In this document: positions 33,789 through 44,646 of the stretch, in pieces
Numbering within the stretch: the stretch's first letter is position 1
Layout of the letters: every line of letters begins with the position of its first letter
From: Mikania micrantha
Taxonomy: Eukaryota > Streptophyta > Magnoliopsida > Asterales > Asteraceae
Assembly (NCBI GenBank): GCA_009363875.1
Contig: CM018683.1
Span: 49,837,711-49,901,710, forward strand
Direction: 5' to 3'
Length of the DNA: 64,000 nucleotides
Position numbers and translations under genes: made by a program
The notes under the pieces: model-generated
Seen by the model: only the letters and a program-made list of their open reading frames with translations
Databases searched by the model: none
Told to the model about the DNA's origin: nothing

Positions 33789-36700
33789 TTATGCTTCTGT
33801 ATTGTTTGATACCGGAGCTGAGAAAAGATTTATATCTAAGGATTTTAGTGAGATACTTGCCATTACCCCAACACACTTAGAGGTTGAATATACAGTAGAG
33901 CTAGCTGTTGGTAAAATAATTGTCACTAAGCACATTCTGAAAGAATGTACTTTAGAGCTAGCAGGACATAAATTTAAGATTGACCTCATGCCAGTTACAC
34001 TAGGCAGTTTTGATGTTGTAGTGGGCATGGATTGGTTGTCTGAAAACCAGGCTGAGATCATTTGCCACGAAAAAGTTGTGCGCAAACCTCTCCTTAGCGG
34101 AGAAACTCTAGACATCAGGGGCGAAAGGAGTGACACTCCTCTGAACATCATCTCATGCATGGAAGCTCACAAATGCTTACGAAAGGGATACACAGCCATT
34201 CTGGCGCTTATCACCTACAAGACTGAAGAGGAGAAGAAAATCGAAGACATCCTAGTCGTATGCGACTATCATGACATATTCCATGAGTATCTACCAGGAC
34301 TACCACCACCTCGACAAGTGGAGTTCCACATAGATCTTGTGCCGGGAGCAGCACCCATCACACGGGCACCATATCGACTTGCACCTTCGGAGATGCAGGA
34401 TCTGTCCAATCAACTGCAAGAGCTGTTGGACAAAGGTTTCATTAGACCAAGCTTCTCACCCTGGGGAGCTCCGGTCTTATTCATAAAGAAGAAGGATGGC
34501 ACTTTCCGAATGTGCATTGACTATCGGGAATTAAACAAAGTAACAATCAAGAACCGTTACCCCTTACCCCGCATTGACGATTTGTTCGATCAAATACAAG
34601 GATCGAGTTATTATTCTAAGATCGATCTGCGATCTGGGTATCATGAGCTACGGATTCAGGATGAAGATATCCCCAAGACTTCTTTTCGCACTCGGTATGG
34701 CCATTACGAGTTTTTGGTTATGCCGTTTGGGCTGACAAACACACCCGTAGTATTCATGGATCTCATGAATAGAGTGTGCAAACCATACCTCGACAAGTTC
34801 ATCATTATCTTCATAGATGATATTCTCATCTATTCCAAAACCCAAGAGGAACACAAAGAGCATCTTCAATTGGCTCTTGAACTGCTACGAAAAGAGAAGC
34901 TGTACGCTAAACTCTCAAAATGCGACTTCTAGATTCGAGAAGTCCAATTCTTGGGACACGTTGTTAATGAACAAGGAATACATGTGGATAAATCCAGGAT
35001 AGAGTCAATCAAGAACTGGGAAGCACCAAAGACCCCAACTGAGGTGCGACAATTCCTAGGCTTGGCAGGCTATTATCGACGATTTATCGAAGGATTTTCA
35101 AAGATAGCCCAACCACTCACAGCTTTAACCCACAAAGACAAGAAATATCTCTGGACTGAAAAACAAGAAGTTGAATTCCATCTTCTCAAGCAAAAGCTCT
35201 GTAGTGCACCTATCCTATCTCTTCCTGATGGAACGGACGATTTCGTTGTATATTGCGATGCCTCGATACAAGGGCTCGGCCGCGTGCTGATGCAACGAGA
35301 AAAGGTGATCGCATATGCTTCACGACAACTGAAAGTCCACGAGAAGAACTACACCACCCACGACTTGGAACTTGGAGCCATGGTATTTGCACTCAAGATC
35401 TGGAGACACTACCTGTACGGAACAAAGTGCACGATATACACCAATCATAAGAGTCTCCAACACATATTCGAGCAGAAGGAACTGAACATGCGACAGCGTC
35501 GCTGGCTCGAACTCCTAAATGACTATGAGTGTGCTATCAAGTATCACCCATGGAAGGTCAATATAGTGGCCGATGCCCTAAGCCGGAAAAACACATCGAA
35601 ACCCAAGAGTGTACGAGCCTTACAGCTCACCATCCATTCCTAACCTCCCTGAGCAGTTACGTAATGCCCAGGTTGAGGCACTTAAGCCTGAAAACTTAGC
35701 GGCCGAATCACTGAGGGGAATGGAGCAACACCTTAAAGTAAAAGCCGATGGTTTACAAAATTTCATGGAACGCGTCTGGGTTCCACATTACGGAAACCTA
35801 CATGACCTTGTGATGGACGAGGCTTACAAATCTCGGTATTCCATTCACCCTAGATCTGATAAGATGTATCATGATCTGAAGGTACTTTATTGGTGGCCAC
35901 ACATGAAAGCCGACATCGCCACCTATGTGGGAAATGCTTGAATTGTGCGAAAGTCAAGATCGAGTACCAGAAACCATCTAGATTATTCACACAACCTAAG
36001 ATCCCCATGTGGAAATGGGAACAAATATCCATAGATTTCATCACCAAATTACCCCGTACTCCTAGTGGATGTGACACTATCTGGGTAATTGTGGACCGAC
36101 TGACTAAATCAACACATTTCCTCGCGATCAAGGAAAATGACAAAATGGAAAAGCTAGCCAGAATCTATGTCAAGGAAGTAGTCTCACGACATGGAGTGCC
36201 AATCTCCATCATTTCTAATCGAGACGCCAGATTCACTTCTAACTTCTGGAAATCATTGCAAAAGTCGCTTGGTACGCTGTTGGATATGAGTATAGCATAC
36301 CATCCGCAAACCGATGGCCAGAGCGAACGCACGATACAAACCCTTGAAGATATGCGACGAGCATGCGTAGTGGATTTTGGAAATAGTTGGGAAACTCACC
36401 TGCTGTTGGTGGAGTTTTCCTACAACAATAGTTACCACACAGGACATAGCAGCGCCTTTTGAGGCACTCTATGGCAGGAAATGCCGATCACGTATCTGTT
36501 GGGCGGAAGTGGGCGATAGTCAGCTCACTGGCCCGGAACTTGTACATGAAACTACGGAGAAAATCGAGCAAATCAGAAATCGTATGGCAGCAGCTCGAGA
36601 TCGTCAAAAGAGTTATGCCGAAAAACGCCAAAAACCTTTAGAATTTCAGGTAGGAGATAAAGTCCTTTTGAAAGTTTCGCCATGGAAAGGCGTCATTCGT

Positions 36701-37099
36701 TTCGGTAAATGAGGCAAACTCAACCCATGGTATATTGGACCTTTCAAGATCTTGAAAAGGATTGGTCTGGTGGCATACCAACTCAACTTACCTGCCGAAC
36801 TCGACGGAGTTCACAATGTATTTCATGTCTCGAATCTGAAGAAATGTTTATCAGATGAGACACTTGTAGTTCCACTGGATGAGATCTAGGTGGATGAACG
36901 ACTACGGTTCGTGGAAGAGCCGGTGAAGATCATGGACCGTGAGGTCAAACAACTTAAACAAAGTAATATTAGTATTGTTAAAGTTCGATGGATCTCGAAA
37001 CGCGGACCTGAATTAACGTGGGAGCGTGAAGATCAGATGAAGCGCAAATATCACAATCTTTTCAAGCAGACAACGTCGAACGCCGACAATAACAAATAA
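33697..37099 (+). pseudogene. Element C pol, copy 1, heavily damaged
   Basis: Domains in order are protease (LFDTGAEKRF), RT (YRELNKVTIKNRY, MPFGLTNTPVVF, FIDDILIYS), RNase H, integrase, GPY/F-like segment and chromodomain-like tail (WEREDQMKRKYHNLF). The breaks are TAG 34930-34932 in place of Trp, a one-base insertion near 35638 (absent from copy 2), a one-base deletion near 35935 in the integrase zinc region (shared with copy 2), a frameshift near 36440, TGA 36710-36712 and TAG 36887-36889. The RNase H residue in YTNHKSL (35443-35445) and the integrase residue in ISNRDARF (36217-36219) are Asn where the catalytic Asp is expected; both changes occur in copy 2. Confidence 0.92.
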
Positions 37100-37136
37100 A
37101 TTTCGGGACGAAATTTCCTTTCAACAAGGGGATGAT
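37098..37136 (+). other. Upstream duplicate hairpin/polypurine block, element C
   Basis: AAATTTCGGGACGAAATTT (37098-37116) is followed by CAACAAGGGGATGA and then TGTGACAACC at 37136, which mimics an LTR start. About 100 bp later the same block recurs next to the true LTR. It overlaps the pol stop region. Confidence 0.75.
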
Positions 37137-37199
37137 GTGACAACCAGAAATTTTTGTTTCTTAAACACCCTTGCTTCTCAAACACTACCAACAACAACC

Positions 37200-37236
37200 A
37201 AATTTCGGGACGAAATTTCTTTCAACAAGGGGATGA
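37200..37236 (+). other. Hairpin plus polypurine tract of element C
   Basis: AAATTTCGGGACGAAATTT (37200-37218) and CAACAAGGGGATGA abut the LTR start TGTGACACC at 37237. This is the functional-position tract. Confidence 0.85.
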
Positions 37237-39363
37237 TGTGACACCTGGAAATTTCAGGTAAATTCCAACTCTTACATTCCTTAAATTTCACATTCATACT
37301 TGTTGCATTTCATTTAATTATGTTTAATTAGATGAGTGTACACAAACGACTACGAAATGATAGTTCGAGGAACTATCGAATCATACATTGCACATTGGTC
37401 TTGGAAACCAAGTGTGGCAAACATAAACACAAACACAATGGGATTGTGGAAATACGTGTTGATTATGGTTAATCAAGCATGCAAACGGTTCGTAGCACGA
37501 ACACAAATTGTCAAAGATAATTCGAGAAATTATCGTAACACACACGAATCTCACGAACGTTGGTGATCAAACTTGTATGTTATTACATGATTATGTGCTA
37601 AACATGCATTAGATGCTTTGGATAAACGTTAGGAATTGGGTACGAGCGAAATCGTATCAGCGAAATCGAAAAACATGAAAATGGATCCGTCGCGGTACGC
37701 GAGGACCCAAGGCGAACGGCTTCGCAATACGCGAAGCAGGAACGGAGACTCTGAGTCCCGAATCTCTCCGCGATACGCGAAAAAAAAATTTGATCGGCCT
37801 CCGCGGTACGCGAAGGCCATGCAGATCAAAATTTTCTTTATATACAACCCCAACCCTTTCCACTCGGTTCCTTTCACCCTCCACTCTGATTTCTCTCATC
37901 TTCTAGCAACTAAACTCTCTGACATCAGTCCTTGAACCTCTGCTAAACACTTCCTAAGCCACATCCTTGCATCCTTGTAAGATTTGAGGCTATTGGAACT
38001 ACCATAGGAGGTCTTGGAAGCTATCAACACGCGAGAAGACCACCTTCAGCCATTTCCAGCACTTCTTACACCTGTGACCACTCAAATCTTAGCTTCTAAG
38101 GTAGTTTTAATTGTTTATTATGAGTTAGATCGTACATGTAAGGGCTAAAAACCTACATGAAACTCCTTACGATTATTGTGCTCAAATTTGTTGGTGATTT
38201 GTTGTGTAGATGTTATAGATCTACTGATTTTAAAGTATTAGAATGTTAGATTTGAGTTTTGTTGAGTTATTGGTTGATTTGATATTGATATTGGTACACT
38301 TGCCATAAAAGGAAACTTTTATGTTGCAAGTCTTGGATTTGTGATGATCTAGACATGTTAGACATGTCTAGATGTTGTCAAATGCATATTGAAGTGTTTA
38401 GAAACACATTGGGATATTTGATTTTGTCAAAAATTTGGTTTTGTAGAAACTTACTACTTATGGAAACTTTTAGAAATCAAAAGAGGGCTTTTGATGTTTT
38501 AAAGTGTTTTGATGAACTTTGATTGTTGAAACATGTTTAGAAATGATTTTTAACATATTTAGAAACTTCGTTTTGTGAAAACAAGCTTTTAAACGGATAC
38601 TTTCCAAATAAGGAAACCTTATTTGGGCAAAACGACGTATATGATGATTTATGCGCCGACGATGCGTTTTAAATGTTAAAACATGATTTTATAAACATAT
38701 TGGAGGTTATTAGTTTTATGAAATGGGATTTCATAACCATACTTTCCTAAATTAGAAACTTTCTAAAAATGGTAACTTATGTGATTAGTGTCATAGGATG
38801 CATTTTGGTGTCTTATGTGCATTAAGGCACATAACCACAACAATCGTGTCACCAACGATTCGTCGAGTCTCACTAGACAACACACACACTCGGTTGAGCA
38901 CACCGAAACTTGGAGTTGTATGGGATACAACACAACACAACACAGAACACATACTCACACCTATATGGTTATAGGTGCATAATAGCAGGTGCTAGCTCTC
39001 GCAAAACACGAACCCACATACATAGCGGGACTGCTGTAACAGGTGAGTTCATGGCCCCTTTTAACATTTTCTACCTTTGGGGGAGAAAACATTGCATACA
39101 ACCACTTTTGAACAACATACACACTTTTTGGTTACTTTTGTACATGCTAATATCGTATATGCATATGTGTGGCATTTATCCACAAAACTGATAAGTCCTC
39201 ATTAAACACACCTCGAACCGTTAATAGCGCGTTGCGCTTAGCGTGGTAATTCTGAATAGTATTATTTGGGCCTGACAAGCCCCGCTGTTGCGAGCTGTAT
39301 GGCCACCCCGACTGGAGGTCGGAACAGTGCATAATTGACCAAACAACATTTGCCATATCTTGG
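37237..39363 (+). repeat. Element C LTR 2, left part (split by element D)
   Basis: It starts TGTGACACCTGG and follows LTR 1 closely to CATATCTTGG, where element D begins. The rest is at 59351-59951, giving about 2.72 kb, as in LTR 1. CpG motifs are better kept than in LTR 1: GCGGTACGCG at 37692 and 37803, just before TTTATATAC at 37838. The intron-like donor is AACAG|GTGAGT near 39041; its acceptor is on the right part near 59562. Confidence 0.92.
39359..39363. other. Target-site duplication of element D, left copy
   Basis: CTTGG here and CTTGG at 59351-59355 flank element D. LTR 1 of element C has the unoccupied sequence ATATCTTGGATTGAT at about 31568-31582. Confidence 0.92.
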
Positions 39364-40217
39364 TGTCACACCCCCAATTTTCAACTAACGGAATCATACC
39401 GTTTGGGACGTGACAAACCAGGATCTCAGATCATTAGACATAACGAAGACCTCCATATGAATTTCAAAACATAATTAGGTATAAAACTGTAATATCAAAG
39501 TTCTAGCGTTGCGGAAACGATTTTAAAACATAAAAAATCATAACAGTTTGAAAACTGTAAATTACAAAACAAAGTTTCAAATGTTCAAATCCAAATGATA
39601 GAAATGTAAAACATGCATGTGACTCGATCTCCTAGTCCATGCCTGCTTGCTTGTGTACCTTAGCGTCCTGAGAAAACATGTAAATCAAGTCAACACAAAG
39701 GTTGGTGCATACACAGGTTTAAGTATTCACAATGTTTGAAACAAATGTTTGAACAAAATGTTGCAGATAACATAATCACACATGCATAGTCATGATAGCT
39801 AGTCATTTATACTATTTACATAAGTGGTCGACACCGAAGCTGACTGTTGCATGCTAACGCATGTTTTGCCTTGCCACTATTGTCTAGCACAAACAATAGT
39901 AATGTGAATTGGCTAGTCAAACACTTGCGTAGATCCCATCTACCAAGTGAGGTTTGTCAAACCTAATAGATCTATTTCCAACTACCACGCTTTGCACTAC
40001 GGCAAACTAAACGGTTCGACATGTAAGGACTTTTAATGCTATGTTCGCACTTAATGGAAACAGCTAACTCATGTGAAATAGCGTAGAAAATAAGAATGAT
40101 CACACACGTGAAATAGCGTAGAAAATCCTCTACGAAGAACCTGTGTTTTAACAATAACTAAGTGTTATTCGGGATGTCATCTTGTGTTTGAAATCACATA
40201 CGTGTCAACACACGTAT
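39364..40217 (-). repeat. Element D 3' LTR fragment
   Basis: It matches the 5' LTR from 56688 to about 57611, with an internal loss of roughly 100 bp near 40060 where GTGAAATAGCGTAGAAAA appears twice. It ends at ACACGTAT (40217) and passes straight into integrase coding sequence. Confidence 0.88.
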
Positions 40218-41150
40218 TTCTGGTTGTTGCAGCAAACCAGATGGTTTGTGATATTCCACTTTGACTTTCGAACAAGTCAAACATTTGCTAACGTATCTAG
40301 CAATGTCAGCTTTCATGTGAGGCCACCAATACAGTGCCCTCAAGTCATGATACATCTTGTCTGATCCTGGATGGACTGAATATCTAGACTTGTGTGCTTC
40401 ATCCATCACAAGTTCCCTTAAACCACCATGCAAAGGTATCCACAGTCGATTGATGAAATAACGAATCCTATCAGATTTAACATCCAATTGTTCCTCCATT
40501 CCCCGTAAGGATTCCTGTACCAAGTTTTCCTTTTCCAAGGCCTCGAGTTGAGCACTGCGTACCTTGTCAGGTAAGTCAGTATGTATCGTCATCATAAGTG
40601 CGCGAACCCGTCTTGTTCTTGTTGTGTCTTTTCTGCTTAAAGCGTCAGCTACCACATTAGCTTTCCCCGGATGGTACTTGATTGCGCATTCGTAGTCGTT
40701 CAACAACTTGACCCATCGTCGCTGTCTCATATTAAGCTCCTTCTGATCAAAGATATGATGTAGACTCTTATGATCAGTGTAAATGGTACACTTGGTCCCA
40801 TATAGGTAATGCCTCCAAATTTTCAAAGCAAAAACCACCGCTCCTAATTCCAAGTCATGAGTAGTGTGATTCTTTTTGTGTGGTCGTAGTTGCCTTGAAG
40901 CGTAAGCAATCACTTTATCACGTTGCATCAACACACATCCCAAACCCTGTGCAGATGCGTCACAGTACACCACAAAGTCTTCCGTCCCTTCTGGTAAGGA
41001 CAGGATCGGTGCACTGCAGAGTTTCTGTTTCAATAACTGGAATGCAGCTTCCTGTGTATCCGTCCAGTTATACTTCGTTCCCTTGTGCGTAAGAGCTGTA
41101 AGTGGTTGAGCGATCTTTGAGAAACCCTCAATGAATCGTCGGTAATAACC
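40218..41150 (-). pseudogene. Element D pol, RNase H to integrase N-terminus (downstream part)
   Basis: Read on the minus strand it runs from the RT connection (YYRRFIEGF) through RNase H (YCDAS, LELGA, YTDHKSL, with all catalytic residues) to the integrase zinc region (CLTCSKVKVEYHK) and KPSGLLQQPEI. There it stops at the LTR junction. No stop interrupts this part. The upstream part of the same frame is at 53202-55724, and the TAACC duplication of element E lies between them. Confidence 0.92.
41146..41150. other. Target-site duplication of element E, left copy
   Basis: TAACC here and at 53197-53201 flank element E. They lie inside the codons for the conserved GYYRRF motif of the element D pol. 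Confidence 0.92.
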
Positions 41151-42340
41151 TGTCACACCCCCAATTTTCAACTAACGGAATCATACCGTTTGGGAACGTG
41201 ACAAACCAGGATCTCAGATCATTAGACATAACGAAGACCTCTATATGAATTTCAAAACATACTTTGGTCTTTAAAACATAATATCAGAGTTTTCAAAATT
41301 TGCGGAAGCGTTATAAAACTAGTAACAGTTGTAAATTGTAAAATACAATACAAAGTTTCAAATGTTCAAATCCAAATATCTAGAATGTTTAAAATGCATG
41401 CGACTCTATCTCCTAGTCCATGCCAGTCTTTACTGCGCGCCTTAGCGTCCTGAGAAAACATGTAAATCAAGTCAACACAAAGGTTGGTGCATAACACAGG
41501 TTTTAAGCATTCACAATGTTCAAAACAACAGTTTGAATAACAAGATTGCAGATAACATAATCACACATGCACAGTCATGATAGCTAGTCATATAAACTAT
41601 TTACATAAGTGGTCGACACCGAAGCTGACGAATTGCCATGCTATAGCATGTTTTTGCCTTGCCACTATTGTCTAGCACAACAATAGTAAAATGTGTTTGG
41701 TCAGTCAAACACCTGCATAGATCCCATCTACCAGGTGAGGTTTGTCAAACCTAATAGATCTATTTCCAACTACCACGCTTTGCGTTACAGCAAACTAAAC
41801 GGTTCGAGGTGTGTAAGGACTTTCAAATTGCTATGTTGTCACATAATGTAAACAGCTAACTCATGCAAGTGATATGTATCTAAAAATAGTTTGTTGCACA
41901 TGTTTTCTCCCCCAAAACAGTTTAAAATAAGAAAGGGGCCGTGTACGCACCTTTGATGATTGCAGAATGATCAATACGCGTGAAATCGTGTAGAGAATCC
42001 TCTTACGAAGGATCTGTGTTTAAACAATAACTTAGTGTTATTCGGATTATCGTTTTGTGCTTGAAATCACATACGTATCAACACACGTATGTTAAAGTGT
42101 CAGAAATATGCATACGAAAGTACGCGTGCTTTTGAAATCGTTTAAATAAAATCATATTTGATTTTATTTAAATAATCGTAATTATACGCGATTTCGTTTT
42201 CGGGTTAAAATATGAATTTTATTATTCCAATACGTTCGTATTCCCGTTACGGTTCCAACGCAACTTGAATGGGTCGAAACGGAGTTCAAACGAGTGAGAT
42301 ATGATTAAAATACCAAAATAATGTTAAAACCCACAAAAAT

Positions 42341-42412
42341 GGTGGAACCCGGAATCGAACCCGCGACCTCCTGATCACAACACACACACTCTACCAACTC
42401 AGCCCGCTAGGG
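42341..42412 (-). other. tRNA-like segment in element E 3' LTR
   Basis: On the minus strand GGGCTGAGTTGGTAGAG resembles an RNA polymerase III A box. GCGGGTTCGATTCC resembles a B box about 35 bases further on and is followed by GGGTTCCACCA. The T stem pairs poorly and there is no acceptor stem, so it is not a functional tRNA gene. It could be a tRNA-derived relic. Confidence 0.5.
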
Positions 42413-43787
42413 TATCGCATCAGTCTTCTCAAATAAATTGTTTTAAACCTACATGGGCCGGTTCCCTTTTGTTATTCCTAGCCGAAGCAAAAGCCTTCCC
42501 AATTGACCCCGATTCGAATCCCTTCGTACCCGAAATCATAGGGATTTCATTCCTCATGATCCTGCGAACCCAAATATGTAATTTAATTTTACAAAGAACC
42601 TCGTTTGGGTTAAAATCTCCAAAACATTTAATGTTACAGAACCTAATAGTCGAAATCCTACAATTCGATATTAGAACTTCAAATTGACACATGTTCATGC
42701 TTAATCGGAACTATCTGAAGCTACTGATAATGATTAATTTGATTCTTAAACTGATTTTCTTGAAAACCCCCAAATCGTTTTAACAACAAGAACCCTAGAA
42801 TCGAACTCTTATAATTCGATGTTTAGAACTGAAATTGGCATGTGTTTATCCTTAGTCGAATGCTTCTGAAACTAATGGTGGTGTTTAATTTCACTTTAAC
42901 ATCCATATTAATCGAAACCCCCAAAACCGTATTTATATGAACCCTAATTACTTGAACTCTAACAAATCGATGTTATCAATTGAAATTGATTTAGGATAAA
43001 CCTTAGTCGGCCATGTTAGAAGGTTTTGAAGTGATTACTTACTTTATTTGATGCTCAATTGAACGAAATCAAACTCTAAGTTGTTCTTCGGCCACACTTC
43101 GATCGACTTCGACTGTCTGCTGCTTCTTGAATCGAATTGATTTGTTTCACCAGTTCTAAATGTGCCGAATAAGATCTCCCAAAGTTCAATTGTGAAGAAT
43201 AGTGTCGAATTCTATGAGTTTAATAACTAGGGGCTACGGTTTCAAGACTTTACCCATCCTGTGAGTTAATTTCGGCTCCCCATGTTCTAGTAACGTACCA
43301 AAGCTGCTAATGATCATTAATATGAATCATTGGAACGGTTTATTTGATTAATTTCACAGAATTAATGCCAATTTCGGTTTCTAACAATCTTCTACACGAA
43401 TTTTGACTTCTAAAAGTCAAATTTCCTACTTTAATGATATTACTTATATAATTCTTGTGATTTAGGTGCTTATACCCTTATGTAATCATCCATGGAATAC
43501 TTAAAGATAGTATAATTCTATTATAATGGCCTAATGATGCGAGATTTCAAATTCCCATGATTATCTAGTACGAATTTTGACTTCTAATGTCAAAATTATG
43601 CACATTGTGTAATTACAATTCAAATCCTTGCAATTCTAGTGTATCTAGATCCATTTTGTTAAAACCAAGTCCCTCTAGTTTGTCATTTTTCATAACAGTG
43701 TTAATCCGGAAAAACCGAATTGTCACTAATCTGTCAATTGAAACATTACTAGGCTAAATTAACCCAATTGGACCTCTCAATTACCAT

Positions 43788-44052
43788 TGGGCCTATCCTG
43801 AACTCCTTGAGCCTACCTTGGGCCTTACTGGGCCAGCCTTGGCCTCATTGGACCTAATTTGGTCTTATTGGGCCTACTAGGCTTTGTTGGGCCTTCATAG
43901 ACTTTATTGGGCCTAATTTGTCTTGTTGGGCCTTCCTTGACCTTACTGGGTCTTCTTTGGCTTTACTGGGCCTTCTTGGTCCTTACTGGGCCTTCTTTGA
44001 CCTTATTGGGCCTTCATTGGCCTTGTTGGGCCTTCATTGGCCTTGTTGGGCC
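43788..44052 (-). promoter_or_regulatory. Dense GGCCCA motif cluster in element E 3' LTR
   Basis: I count 12 TGGGCC words (GGCCCA on the element strand) in 265 bp, spaced about 15-30 bp, in the first 310 bp of the LTR (U3). GGCCCA and TGGGCY are known plant promoter motifs (site II/UP1-like; TCP factors bind site II). The array probably grew by tandem duplication of TTGGGCCTTCATTGGCCT-like units. Confidence 0.6.
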
Positions 44053-44095
44053 TACGGGGGTTAACGAGGTTAACTCGAAAAGTCGGATTGTCACA

Positions 44096-44646
44096 TCATC
44101 CCCTTGTTGAAGGAATTTTCATCCCGAAAATTAGTAAGTGTTAGGAGTAGTTAGGAAACTACTTACGTGTTTAAATCGTACGAGCTTATGTGATTTGATC
44201 GTTCTGTGTGCTTGTGTGTACTCTCACACAAAGTCTAATGTTTGCAACATCACAACTCAAATGTGATCGTTCAATGTGACTGTTTGCGTGTACACTAGTT
44301 AGTTCACCTAACTGTGACTGTTTGTGTTTGATCATACAGTGTTGTGTAACCTCACACATAGTGAGTGTCTGAAACTGTAACCTCGCACATAGTGAGTGTC
44401 TGAAACTGTTTGTACTATGTAACCCCGCACATAGCAAAATGTGTGTAACCAATCATGTATGTACTACCATAACATGTAACATATGAAATGTAGCACATAA
44501 AATATATAGAATGTAATGTAGCACAAATGTTTGTAACAAAATCAATTGAATAAATAAAATGTTTGTGCTTACAGTTTGAAATTTGCAGTGTTGATGTGTG
44601 AAAGCATCACGTCATCCCCTTGTTGAAGGAAATTTCGTCCCGAAAT
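44096..44646 (-). other. Element E 3' untranslated region with two hairpin/polypurine blocks
   Basis: The block next to the LTR has AAGGGGATGA (44096-44105 on the plus strand as TCATCCCCTT) and a hairpin at 44114-44132. A second block with the perfect AAATTTCG-GGA-CGAAATTT hairpin (44630-44648) and its own AAGGGGATGA lies right after the pol stop, about 500 bp upstream. Between them are about 2.5 copies of a 31-bp repeat containing ACATAGTGAGTGTCTGAAAC (44345-44436). Confidence 0.8.

Larger units (their letters stand above)
41151..44095 (-). repeat. Element E 3' LTR
   Basis: The LTR is 2945 bp. On the minus strand it starts TGTGACAATCCG and ends GGGGGTGTGACA. It holds a dense TGGGCC/GGCCCA cluster near its start (43788-44052), a tRNA-like segment (42341-42412), TTTGGGGGAGAAAACAT and the intron-like donor and acceptor. 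Relative to the 5' LTR it keeps about 80 bp near 43470-43555 that the other has lost. Confidence 0.93.

Noticed and set aside
42341..42412. Functional tRNA gene on the minus strand
   Set aside because: A- and B-box-like words are present, but the acceptor stem does not pair and the T stem is poor, so only a tRNA-like relic is claimed.
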